From: Bryobacterales bacterium
GTDB lineage: Bacteria; Acidobacteriota; Terriglobia; Bryobacterales; Bryobacteraceae
Direction of reading: 5' to 3'
Length of the DNA: 17,444 bases
Assembly: GCA_009697495.1 (NCBI GenBank)
Contig: SHUN01000009.1
Span: forward strand, 1 to 17,444
Positions 1 through 15,086 of this stretch are shown here, piece after piece (positions within the stretch are counted from its first letter, which is position 1; every line of letters starts with the position of its first letter). The translations under genes and the position numbers were made by a program. The notes under the pieces were generated by a model, which ran no database searches, was not told where the DNA came from, and saw only the letters and a list, made by a program, of their open reading frames with translations.

Positions 1-701
1 AGCGCCTCCAAATCCAGCGCCTCAATGATATGGATCCCCCGCTCAAAAAGTAAGTGGATATGTACCGGCATGTCATGCGACGGCACGCGTTCAAACGCCA
101 CCGTATCCGACCCCGCCGCAAAGATCCCATGCGAACTCAGCCACTGCGCCCCGCTTAAATCCGGACCCGGTCCGGCCGGCGTCCCGCGCACCGCGTTGAT
201 ATACCGCGTCGCGTCTTCCCAATATTGCGCCCACCCTGTGCGAATCAGCACCACATCCCCGGCTCCTATGACGCTGCCCTGCCCTTCGGCGATCCCGCGC
301 AACACATCCGCCGTCAAAACTGCGTCCTCGGCCAACACTCGATCCGGCCCCGCCGCGTCCAACAGTACCCCGCGCCGCACAATGGGCGCAATCCTCTCCG
401 CTGTATGAACGGAAAGCCCAGATGCATAACTCTGTACATCGGCCGCCACATGTCCGCCATGTAACTTCCCCCCGCAGGAGAAATGTCCGAACCCATCAAT
501 ATGTGTGCCGACATGACTCCCCATCGCAATCGCGTCCGCCGCCGAACTATGCCCGGCAGGCGAATGCATATCGCCATGTTTCTTAGTCAGCGAAAACAGG
601 TAAGGCGGATGCGACGGATGGTGCGGCATCCCCACATAATAAGGCTGCGCTAAGTCATAAACACGAGCGTTGAGGGCAAGGTTAGAAAGTGTCTGGTCCA
701 C
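1..701 (-). CDS. Cyclase family protein (kynurenine formamidase-like metal hydrolase), C-terminus cut by window edge
   Basis: The reading frame is open from a GTG at 701 to the window edge, giving 233 visible codons; family members are usually about 250-270 residues, so only the last few dozen are missing. Early residues read VYDLAQPYYVGMPHHPSHPP (14-33), the typical opening of this family. Residues 63-69 are HVGTHID, the HxGTHxD metal-binding signature of the cyclase/formamidase fold (PF04199). Members are soluble metal-dependent hydrolases of amide or ring bonds (kynurenine formamidase, isatin hydrolase); the substrate here cannot be told. The GTG is the only plausible start before the conserved region, since the first in-frame ATG lies inside the GMP motif. 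It begins 13 bases after the stop of the upstream secreted-protein gene, so the two are probably cotranscribed. No clear Shine-Dalgarno sequence is seen. Family call is firm; start and substrate are uncertain. Confidence 0.85.
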   Translation of the reverse strand, partial: MDQTLSNLALNARVYDLAQPYYVGMPHHPSHPPYLFSLTKKHGDMHSPAGHSSAADAIAMGSHVGTHIDGFGHFSCGGKLHGGHVAADVQSYASGLSVHTAERIAPIVRRGVLLDAAGPDRVLAEDAVLTADVLRGIAEGQGSVIGAGDVVLIRTGWAQYWEDATRYINAVRGTPAGPGPDLSGAQWLSSHGIFAAGSDTVAFERVPSHDMPVHIHLLFERGIHIIEALDLEA

Positions 702-714
702 GACACCCAGTGTA

Positions 715-2478
715 TCAATGCGCCTGTTGATTGCCCTTATCGAGCGTCCCTCCCACCGTCAACACCGTATTGCCCAAGCTGTCTTTGATCACGATTTGCG
801 CCGTGTCGTTCTTGCCCGGTTCCCCCGCGTCGGTAAACGTCCACGTCGCCGTCGCCCCGGTGACGCCATTATAACGGCCCGTCCCCGCGCCCACGTAGGT
901 GTCGAAGGATGTTTTCGGCTGCTGCGGAGCGATCGACGGGTCGTCCGAGCACACTGCCGAAGTCAGAGTTTCCAGATGGAACGAATTCCCATTCCAATTC
1001 ACCTGCAGACGATTCGGATTCACCCCTCTGTCACAGTGCAGTTCAAAGCCATGCGTCACGCGAGACGTGCTGGTTGTGAATACGCTCCCGCCACCGGTCA
1101 TCCGCCCCCCCGTGCAAGGCGCAATCGTGAACGCCGGCGACAAATTCAATTCCACGAATCGCGCCACCGGCGCCGTCGCGTCCGCCGCTGTAATTACTGT
1201 CAACGGCGCCAACGCGCCGGTCGCGCTTGCCGTTCCCAGTCCCGGCAGCGGCGTTCCATAGGCCACATAAATCGGCACGCGGACCATCTCCCCCGCCACG
1301 GCGTCGGCCCGCAGCACTTCAAATACCATCGTCGCCTCTCCAGACCCGTTCACCGGAATCGGCGAGATCCCAAACCCATTGCCGCCCACCAGCGAAAACG
1401 GACCCTCTCCATCGGCGTTCGTCGTCACCATGCGCGCCACCATCTGCCCTTGCGCCACCGTGTTCTGCGCAAACAACTTCACATTCACGGGTACGCCAGA
1501 AAACCGCGCCAGAATCCGTGTCCCCTGATCCGCCAGCCCCGCCAGCCCCAAATCTCCCCGGTTCACGATTGCCGGAAACAGCGGCGAGAAGAAGCCCGTC
1601 TCCGTGTTCCAAATCGTGCCCGGCACCGTCTGCGCCGCCGGCGCCGGCGAGGTATTCGAGTCCACATACGCGGCGATGGTCCGCCGGCTAAATGATTCCA
1701 CAAACCCCTCGGCGAACGTGAGGTTGAACTGCGACACGCCATGGCTCGCTCCGTTCGCCGCCAGCCCCGGGTTTTCGGCCACGCACTGCGCCAGTTTCAC
1801 CGGCGTATTCACGCCAAAATCCATCCCATTACCCACATAAGCCACCACTATCTGCGGGTTATTTATCAGTACCGTGATTGTTGACGTTACCGCCAAAAAC
1901 GAAAAAATCGGCGTCATCGGCACCATCGCTGGGCCGCGCCTATTGGCGTTCACGCGAATGTCCGTCATCCGGATCCGTCGCGTCTTTCCAGCCCCCGGCG
2001 GATCGACCGGCACACCTAGCCAAACCAGCGAGTTGATTCCCGTCTGCCGTGCTTGGAATACATTCGGCCGCCCAGCGCTTCCATCATAAACGCCCATGCC
2101 CGTGCCCGTTCCTGTTGTTCCGCACACTCCCGTCGTCGGCGTATCGCACATCCGCAAATTCGGATTCGCCACCGATCCCGGTTCATCCATCAGCAGTAGC
2201 CCCTCTGAGAACCCGGTGGCAAGCAGACGTCCGGTGACATCGGTGCTTAAAAACATCTGGAAATTAACCTGCGGCACCGCGCCTCCGGCCACGGTCGGAG
2301 TTCCCCCCGTGCACTCCAGAACGACGTCGCTCACCAGTTCTGCGACTCCTTCCGCGCGCACCGTCCGCGGCGCCGTCACCGTCGTATTGCAGATGAGCGG
2401 GAAGGCTAGCTGAGCCGGCGCGACCCCGCAAAAGAGAGCCGCCTGAATCATCCAGCGGAAGCATTGGGAAATTGGCAT
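715..2478 (-). CDS. Secreted protein of unknown function with C-terminal MTGGGSV-type domain
   Basis: This 587-residue protein begins with a signal peptide: one arginine (R8), a hydrophobic stretch at 9-20 and an A-P-A cleavage site at 20-22. It is therefore exported. The long middle part is rich in Thr, Val, Gly and Pro, with few charged residues, and looks like beta-sandwich surface or adhesin-type material; no catalytic motif was recognised. Residues 455-587 form a separate domain starting CTGGRMTGGGSV, passing through GRYNGVTGATATW and TDAGEPGKNDTAQIVI, and ending GNQQAH. I associate this pattern with secreted proteins of acidobacteria and relatives. Paired cysteines (for example C455, C482 and C510) suggest disulfides outside the cytoplasm. 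The ATG at 2478 follows a weak GTGAG about eight bases upstream and is the start that gives a proper signal peptide. The gene lies beyond the rpoC terminator, so it probably has its own promoter, though none is clear. Confidence 0.75.
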   Translation of the reverse strand: MPISQCFRWMIQAALFCGVAPAQLAFPLICNTTVTAPRTVRAEGVAELVSDVVLECTGGTPTVAGGAVPQVNFQMFLSTDVTGRLLATGFSEGLLLMDEPGSVANPNLRMCDTPTTGVCGTTGTGTGMGVYDGSAGRPNVFQARQTGINSLVWLGVPVDPPGAGKTRRIRMTDIRVNANRRGPAMVPMTPIFSFLAVTSTITVLINNPQIVVAYVGNGMDFGVNTPVKLAQCVAENPGLAANGASHGVSQFNLTFAEGFVESFSRRTIAAYVDSNTSPAPAAQTVPGTIWNTETGFFSPLFPAIVNRGDLGLAGLADQGTRILARFSGVPVNVKLFAQNTVAQGQMVARMVTTNADGEGPFSLVGGNGFGISPIPVNGSGEATMVFEVLRADAVAGEMVRVPIYVAYGTPLPGLGTASATGALAPLTVITAADATAPVARFVELNLSPAFTIAPCTGGRMTGGGSVFTTSTSRVTHGFELHCDRGVNPNRLQVNWNGNSFHLETLTSAVCSDDPSIAPQQPKTSFDTYVGAGTGRYNGVTGATATWTFTDAGEPGKNDTAQIVIKDSLGNTVLTVGGTLDKGNQQAH

Positions 2479-2505
2479 TGGAAACGCTCACTTTCTATCG
2501 AAGGA

Positions 2506-2524
2506 CGGCGGCTGTTAGCCGCCG
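2506..2524. other. Short GC-rich hairpin ahead of the secreted-protein gene
   Basis: CGGCGGCT, loop GTT, AGCCGCCG is a perfect 8-base-pair inverted repeat located 28 bases upstream of the ATG at 2478. It has no T-run on either side, so it is not a normal intrinsic terminator. It would fall in the 5' untranslated region and could affect mRNA stability or translation, but it may also be a chance product of GC-rich sequence. Confidence 0.4.
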
Positions 2525-2580
2525 CTCGTCTGTGAGTGCGTGTTCCGCCCGAATCCGAGGTCAAAATAATTCCAGGCCAC

Positions 2581-2618
2581 AAAAAGACGCGGCCGGCATA
2601 TTTGCCGGCCGCGTCTTT
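2581..2618 (-). terminator. Rho-independent terminator of the rpoBC operon
   Basis: AAAGACGCGGCCGGCA (2583-2598) and its exact complement (2603-2618) make a perfect 16-base-pair stem with a 4-base loop. On the minus strand it is followed by TTTTT (2585-2581, partly inside the stem). It lies 19 bases beyond the rpoC stop codon, exactly where the operon should end. On the plus strand the trailing T-run is only three bases after the stem, so its action is probably mainly on minus-strand transcription. Confidence 0.93.
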
Positions 2619-2636
2619 ACAGATTGTACTAGAAAA

Positions 2637-6866
<4,230 letters not shown>

Positions 6867-6889
6867 GGCGATATTTCTCCTTATCAGAA

Positions 6890-11224
<4,335 letters not shown>

Positions 11225-11317
11225 CTTCCACTCCTATGTTGGGCGGCGGTTGGACAGCGCCAGCGGCGGAAGCCGCGGGGGCGTGAGGGTGCTTGCGCCT
11301 GGCGTCAGGCGGCGATC

Positions 11318-11329
11318 AGGTTATAACCT
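11318..11329. repeat. 12-base perfect palindrome in the rpoB leader
   Basis: AGGTTATAACCT reads the same on both strands and lies about 95 bases upstream of the rpoB start. It could be a protein-binding site. TATAAC within it resembles a -10 box on the minus strand, but no matching -35 box is seen at the right distance. Function is unknown. Confidence 0.4.
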
Positions 11330-11477
11330 TGGCAGTATCTTCTGGTCTGCTTTGCCTGCGTCGGGCTAAAACCGAGTCGCTTCCGGCTAACAGCGAGGTG
11401 GAAACTGAAAATCTCTTGGAAAACCGCTCGCCCTTTCTTGGCGGGCACGGATTCCGTTCCGGCTCCGAGTAATCCCA

Positions 11478-11507
11478 ATCGTAACAAATGGATAACGGCT
11501 TCGTCAA
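11478..11507 (-). promoter_or_regulatory. Putative housekeeping promoter for rpoB-rpoC
   Basis: On the minus strand, TTGACG (11507-11502) is followed after 18 bases by TACGAT (11483-11478), and the -10 box is preceded by TGT, an extended -10 element. It lies about 250 bases upstream of the rpoB start, beyond the rplL hairpin. It would let rpoBC be expressed apart from the ribosomal protein genes. This is a consensus match only. Confidence 0.5.
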
Positions 11508-11551
11508 TCGCGTGTAAGACAGGGGGGACCACGGGCCACGAAACAGAGCTA

Positions 11552-11580
11552 GGCTGCCAACGGTTGATCCGCTGGCAGCC
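11552..11580 (-). terminator. Hairpin after rplL, probable partial terminator (attenuator)
   Basis: GGCTGCCA (11552-11559) pairs with TGGCAGCC (11573-11580). An inner CGG/CCG pair closes a 5-base loop after one A-C mismatch. It lies about 45 bases past the rplL stop on the minus strand and lacks a following T-run, so termination would be incomplete. Enteric bacteria have an attenuator at this place in the rplJL-rpoBC operon, which lowers RNA polymerase synthesis relative to L7/L12. The same role is inferred here. Confidence 0.6.
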
Positions 11581-11623
11581 CGGCACTAGAAACTAAGAAG
11601 AAAATACTTGCGGGAAGGCAAGT

Positions 11624-11998
11624 TTACTTCACTTCGACGGACGCGCCCGCATCGACGAATTTCTTCCTCATCGCTTCGGCTTCGTCCTTCGTGATTCCTT
11701 CCTTCACAGGCTTCGGCGCGCCGTCCACCAGGTCCTTGGCTTCTTTCAAGCCCAGGGCGGTGATTTCGCGAACCACTTTGATCACGTTGATCTTGTTCGC
11801 GCCGGCGGCGGTGAGGATAACCGTAAACTCAGTCTTCTCCTCAACGACCGGAGCGGCGGCGGCGCCGGCCGGAGCAGCCACTGCGGTGGCGGCCGCGGCG
11901 GAGACGCCCAGCTTCTCTTCCAGCAGCTTTACCAGCTGCGACGCTTCAAGTAGCGTCAGTCCTTGAATCTGCTCTGCAATTGCGTTTATGTCGGCCAT
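11624..11998 (-). CDS. rplL: Large ribosomal subunit protein bL12 (L7/L12)
   Basis: This 124-residue acidic protein is the multi-copy stalk component that recruits and stimulates translation GTPases. The N-terminal dimerisation and L10-binding part reads [20 protein letters not shown]. An Ala/Pro-rich hinge follows at about 33-52, then the globular C-terminal domain with [20 protein letters not shown] and [10 protein letters not shown], the surface that touches elongation factors. Length and layout are normal for the family. AGGAG lies 11 bases ahead of the ATG. It is separated from rplJ by 96 bases containing an odd-centred symmetric element, AATCGG-T-CCGATT, at 12073-12085 whose meaning is unclear. 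It is followed by the long spacer before rpoB. Confidence 0.98.
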   Translation of the reverse strand: MADINAIAEQIQGLTLLEASQLVKLLEEKLGVSAAAATAVAAPAGAAAAPVVEEKTEFTVILTAAGANKINVIKVVREITALGLKEAKDLVDGAPKPVKEGITKDEAEAMRKKFVDAGASVEVK

Positions 11999-12094
11999 GA
12001 TTGGGTTAACTCCTGATTCGTAATCTGTTTTCGCTTAAAATGACTGCCCATTACGGACAGCGAAACTCGTGCAATCGGTCCGATTCGGGGGGAA

Positions 12095-12622
12095 TCAGTC
12101 CTGGAACTTGTTCTCTTTGACGCCCTGATCCACTACGACGGCCAAATTGCGGCCAACCGCGTTCATCACCGTCACCAGTTGCTGCGCCGGAGCCTGTATC
12201 ACATACAGTAGCTTGGCGTAGAGTTCTTCCTTCGAAGGCATCGTCGAAAGCTCGGCAATCGACTTAACGTCAACCACACGCCCTTCCACCATCCCCGCCT
12301 TGAACACAAATACCGGATTGGTCTTGGCGTATGCGGTCAATGCCTTGGCCAATGCCACCACATCGCCCTTGGTATAGGCAATCGAATTCATCCCGGCCAG
12401 CTTCTCGAACAACGGCTCCGACTTCAGCCCTTCGCTCGCCTTCTGCGCCAGATTGTTCTTAACGACTTTGTATTCGCCGCCCGCTTCCTTCACCGTCTTG
12501 CGAAGCTGATAATCCTGCCCGACTTTCATCTTGGCGAAGCCCGCCAGAAAGATGTTATTCACTGCCTCGAACTCACCGCGCAGGAACGCGAGATCTTTTT
12601 CTTTTTCTGAGCGTTTTTTCAT
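12095..12622 (-). CDS. rplJ: Large ribosomal subunit protein uL10
   Basis: L10 anchors L7/L12 dimers to the 50S subunit near the GTPase centre. The 175-residue protein has the usual N-terminal rRNA-binding domain (RKTVKEAGGEYKVVKNNLAQKA at roughly 41-62, a classic L10 segment) and the C-terminal helix region that carries L12. The start is fixed by AAGGAG seven bases upstream. It begins only 21 bases after the rplA stop, so there is little room for the long L10-binding mRNA leader known from E. coli. Any autoregulation by L10 would have to work through another site or through the end of rplA. Identity is secure. Confidence 0.98.
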   Translation of the reverse strand: MKKRSEKEKDLAFLRGEFEAVNNIFLAGFAKMKVGQDYQLRKTVKEAGGEYKVVKNNLAQKASEGLKSEPLFEKLAGMNSIAYTKGDVVALAKALTAYAKTNPVFVFKAGMVEGRVVDVKSIAELSTMPSKEELYAKLLYVIQAPAQQLVTVMNAVGRNLAVVVDQGVKENKFQD

Positions 12623-12643
12623 TGCGTGTCTCCTTGTCCTTAC

Positions 12644-13357
12644 CTAGACCGCCGCTTTCAAGGCGTTCATTTCAGTGGTGTCAAGGGGCACGCCAGGGCT
12701 CATCGACGAACACATCGTCGCGCTCTTCACGTATTTGCCCTTCGCCGCCGCCGGCTTTGCCTTCAACACCGCGCTTATCAGCGTCGACGCGTTTTCCACC
12801 AGCTTTTGGTGGTCAAAGCTCAGCTTGCCCAGCGGCGCGTGAATCACGCCCGTCTTGTCCACGCGAAACTCTACTTTACCGGCCTTGGTCTCGTTAATCG
12901 CCGTTTTCACGTCGTTGGTGACCGTGCCGGTCTTCGGGTTCGGCATCAAGCCACGCGGCCCGAGCACCTTACCCAGTTTACCCACCGAGCGCATCATATC
13001 CGGGGTTGCAATCACGGCATCGTAGGCCAGCCAGTTTTCTGACTGAATCTTCGTTACCATCTCTTCGCCGCCCGCGAAATCCGCGCCCGCTTCCAGCGCT
13101 TCTTTGATCTTATCGCCAGAGGCGATTACCAAAACGATCTTGTTCTTTCCCAAGCCGTTCGGCAACACCACCGTGCCGCGGACCATCTGGTCGGCATGCT
13201 TCGGATCCACGCCAAGACGCATATGCACTTCCAGCGTCTCGTCGAATTTGACGAACTTGATCTTCTGAATCAACGAAACCGCCTCGGAGACGTGGTACAA
13301 CTTACTTTCCACGAGCTTCGCGGCGGCGTTATACTTCTTGCCTGATTTTCTTGCCAT
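12644..13357 (-). CDS. rplA: Large ribosomal subunit protein uL1
   Basis: L1 forms the mobile L1 stalk that guides deacylated tRNA out of the E site; in several bacteria it also represses its own operon. The 237-residue protein starts [16 protein letters not shown] and has the family's core motifs [30 protein letters not shown] and [11 protein letters not shown]. The frame stays open upstream to 13534, but those extra 59 residues resemble nothing and overlap a putative promoter, so the ATG at 13357 is chosen. The nearest Shine-Dalgarno-like sequence is a weak AGGA about 12 bases upstream, which would fit translational control. rplK, its usual upstream partner, is absent; a transposase relic lies there instead. 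Confidence 0.98.
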   Translation of the reverse strand: MARKSGKKYNAAAKLVESKLYHVSEAVSLIQKIKFVKFDETLEVHMRLGVDPKHADQMVRGTVVLPNGLGKNKIVLVIASGDKIKEALEAGADFAGGEEMVTKIQSENWLAYDAVIATPDMMRSVGKLGKVLGPRGLMPNPKTGTVTNDVKTAINETKAGKVEFRVDKTGVIHAPLGKLSFDHQKLVENASTLISAVLKAKPAAAKGKYVKSATMCSSMSPGVPLDTTEMNALKAAV

Positions 13358-13395
13358 AGTTTTGATTGGTCCTAACGGCGTCTCTAGACTTCTTA

Positions 13396-13427
13396 AGACG
13401 CCTCCCAAGATACGCGTCTCCGGGAGG
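13396..13427 (-). promoter_or_regulatory. Leader of rplA with two mutually exclusive hairpins
   Basis: In the minus-strand RNA, CCUCCC can pair with GGGAGG (13427-13422 with 13406-13401), and AGACG can pair with CGUCU (13419-13415 with 13400-13396). The two helices cross, so they cannot form together in a simple fold. The element sits about 40 bases ahead of the rplA start and just after the putative promoter. A place for L1 or another regulator to act is an inference; no L1-site consensus was matched. Confidence 0.4.
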
Positions 13428-13440
13428 AAACGCTTTTGTA

Positions 13441-13470
13441 AGAATAGCAGAACTGGCCATAAAAATGCAA
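13441..13470 (-). promoter_or_regulatory. Putative promoter of the rplA-rplJ-rplL(-rpoBC) operon
   Basis: On the minus strand TTGCAT (13470-13465), 18 bases, then TATTCT (13446-13441) preceded by TGC, an extended -10. A transcript from here would have a leader of about 75 bases before rplA. The position, directly after the broken end of the transposase relic and ahead of the first gene of the operon, supports it. The -35 match is only three of six. Confidence 0.5.
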
Positions 13471-13487
13471 AGCGGGGTTCTTTGAGG

Positions 13488-13643
13488 ACGATAGGACGGG
13501 TAGATCGACTCGAGATCGAGTTGTTCGATCCCATCGACGATGAACCGCGCCAAGTGCGCCTCCCGCAGCCAGTCGTGCAGGGACGGCGGAAAAAGCAGGC
13601 CTTGATTCATCGGACCGGTTCGGAATCGCTTCCCTATAGCCAT
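13488..13643 (-). pseudogene. Transposase N-terminal fragment (DUF772/IS1182-like), truncated
   Basis: Read on the minus strand from an ATG at 13643 (or 13610), about 52 codons match the opening of DUF772-type transposases: [15 protein letters not shown], then [19 protein letters not shown] and PSYR. Homology stops abruptly after YPSYR at 13488; the frame continues into sequence that serves as the promoter and leader of rplA. The rest of the transposase, including all catalytic residues, is missing, so this is a relic and not a working element. No terminal inverted repeats or target duplications were found. It points to a past insertion or rearrangement at the upstream edge of the ribosomal operon. 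Recognition is from memory of the family pattern; a protein search would settle it. Confidence 0.75.
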
Positions 13644-14077
13644 ATCCCAAGGCTGGATGAGGGAACGGCCAAAACATTTCGCTGGTGAAATATTTCCTCT
13701 GCCGCGCCCGACGAAATCTATCCCCGACAGACTCCTAGTGGCCAAGATTGGGGTGACGTTCCAGCTGCTCTTGCTAGCGCCCTTCTTCGCTTCGTGCGAC
13801 AGGGCGTAATCGGATCTCCCTGCGTGCTTCGTTTGTGAATTCCGTCAGTCCCATCCAAAGATCTATACCGGGAATCCTGGGCCTTGTTCAGCTTGTTAGA
13901 CTAAACCGTTGAATCTAGATCGGATCTCGACTAAACGTACGGTACGCCTACAATGCCTGAGTGGGCTTCCGGTCGTTTGCCGACACCAATAGTTAGTCAG
14001 GATTCGCTCTAAATTGATTTTGTGGAAGAGCATATTCATCCTGACCGGCACGCACTTCGGCAGCGTGCGAATTCCGT
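13644..14077. other. Gene-free stretch between the ribosomal operon and the accessory operon
   Basis: About 430 bases without a convincing reading frame on either strand. All frames are short or lack protein-like composition, and no tRNA, terminator with a T-run, or repeat array was seen. Small palindromic bits occur (ATCTAGAT near 13915, CGTACGGTACG near 13936). Together with the transposase fragment beside it, this looks like degraded sequence at a junction between the conserved operon and a divergent accessory cluster. Confidence 0.6.
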
Positions 14078-14106
14078 TTGCCGGACCGACCGCACTAACC
14101 TATCAT
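14078..14106 (+). promoter_or_regulatory. Putative promoter of the plus-strand accessory operon
   Basis: TTGCCG (14078-14083), 17 bases, TATCAT (14101-14106; five of six to TATAAT). Transcription would begin near 14112-14114, only a few bases before the ATG at 14118, giving a leaderless or nearly leaderless mRNA. That agrees with the lack of a Shine-Dalgarno sequence ahead of that ATG and argues against the earlier GTG at 14022. Confidence 0.45.
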
Positions 14107-14117
14107 TGAGACTCCAG

Positions 14118-15050
14118 ATGACGCTTGGCGAACAACTGCAAAATGCCCAAAGAGGAGCGGACGGGTCTTTCTCGAATCGGGCTCCATCCGAGACGGTGGT
14201 GCCGTGCCCACTGGCCAGGACGCACTGGATAGAAATTCATTTGGTGGATGACGCCGGGCAGCCGGTGGCGCAGGAGCCTTACGTCGTCTATCCGCCGGGC
14301 GGGGATCCGATTTCCGGAACTCTGGACGAAAATGGGCACGCGCGGCACGAACAGTTGCAGGCGGCTCCGTGCGTAGTGGTTTTTCCGAGCCGGGAGCGGA
14401 CGTGGTGGGATCCCAACCCGCCGATGCCGCCGCCTCCGCCGGAGCCGGTGCCGCCCATCGTCCCCGCCACGCTGCCATGGATCCCCGATCACTGGATTGA
14501 ATTGCACCTGGTGGACGATTCCGGCCAGCCGGTGCCGTTTGAGCCGTATGAGATTCAGTTTTCGGCCACCTACGTCGTCAGCGATTATCTGGATGAGAAC
14601 GGTTTCGCCCGCGCGGAGGGCTTGCCGGGCGGTCGGCCGAAGGTGATTTTCCCGCGGCGCGAATCCGCCTGGTGGAGGCCGGATGAACCGCCGCCGCCAC
14701 CGCCGGTTCCAACCCGATTAGCGCCGGTAGCAGCGGCACTTCCCGGCGTTCCGGACTCGTGGATTGAGATCTGTTTGACCGATGACACAGGCGCGCCCGT
14801 CGCGTTTGAACCCTTTGAAATCCGCTACTCGAACGGTTCGCGGGAGGAGGGCGTGTTGGACGAACGCGGATTCGTCCGGGTGGAGGGGCTGATGAAGGGT
14901 AAGTATCAGATTGTCTTCCCCAGCCGGGAAGAGGCGTGGTGGACGCCGGATACATCGCCGACGGCCCCGGCGGCCGTGAAACCGCCGGAGGTTTTGGAAC
15001 TGCCGTTACCGGCGGCCGCGGAATCCGCGGACGGGTTGGAGCCCGCATAG
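14118..15050 (+). CDS. Protein of three tandem beta-domains with proline-rich linkers, VgrG-extension-like
   Basis: With the ATG at 14118 the product has 310 residues. After a short N-terminus (MTLGEQLQNAQ) there are three copies of a domain of about 62 residues, beginning at residues 37, 126 and 215. Each has the pattern WIE-hydrophobic-LVDD-x-GQPV-x-x-EPY, then LDENG-x-AR, then a V-x-FP-x-R-E-x-x-WW ending. Proline-rich linkers (PPMPPPPPEPVPP; PPPPPPVP) separate them. Similar single domains of transthyretin/Ig-like fold occur at the C-termini of type VI spike proteins (VgrG) and beside PAAR genes, from which a structural or adaptor role is inferred. No signal peptide or catalytic motif is seen. 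The frame is open back to a GTG at 14022, but those residues are low-quality and precede the putative promoter. It is the first gene of a tight three-gene operon. Confidence 0.75.
   Translation: MTLGEQLQNAQRGADGSFSNRAPSETVVPCPLARTHWIEIHLVDDAGQPVAQEPYVVYPPGGDPISGTLDENGHARHEQLQAAPCVVVFPSRERTWWDPNPPMPPPPPEPVPPIVPATLPWIPDHWIELHLVDDSGQPVPFEPYEIQFSATYVVSDYLDENGFARAEGLPGGRPKVIFPRRESAWWRPDEPPPPPPVPTRLAPVAAALPGVPDSWIEICLTDDTGAPVAFEPFEIRYSNGSREEGVLDERGFVRVEGLMKGKYQIVFPSREEAWWTPDTSPTAPAAVKPPEVLELPLPAAAESADGLEPA
14226..14942 (+). repeat. Three in-frame domain repeats within the first accessory gene
   Basis: Units lie at about 14226-14411, 14493-14675 and 14760-14942, with a period of about 267 bases. 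They are clearly alike in protein (WIEIHLVDDAGQPV / WIELHLVDDSGQPV / WIEICLTDDTGAPV), with the third copy most divergent. The differences imply an old duplication, not a recent tandem expansion. Confidence 0.85.
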
Positions 15051-15086
15051 GAAGGCCAGTAATTCAGGCGGAAGGAACTAAATACA

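Noticed and set aside
670..1695. Plus-strand open frame of 341 codons opposite the secreted-protein gene
   Set aside because: Extremely Arg/His-rich translation with no family pattern; the minus-strand gene has a signal peptide and a recognisable C-terminal domain.
13358..13534. N-terminal extension of rplA by 59 codons
   Set aside because: L1 proteins start at [13 protein letters not shown] sequence; the extension would cover the putative promoter and overlap the transposase relic in another frame.
13611..13700. Possible tRNA-like T-arm (GGTTCGGAATCGC)
   Set aside because: No acceptor stem or cloverleaf could be built around it; it is better explained as part of the transposase relic.
14022..14117. 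GTG start giving a 342-residue first accessory protein
   Set aside because: No ribosome-binding site, unprotein-like residues, and it lies upstream of the best promoter match.
14420..14470. Low-complexity CCG-rich stretches as possible DNA repeats
   Set aside because: They encode the proline-rich linkers between protein domains and are explained by the coding sequence.
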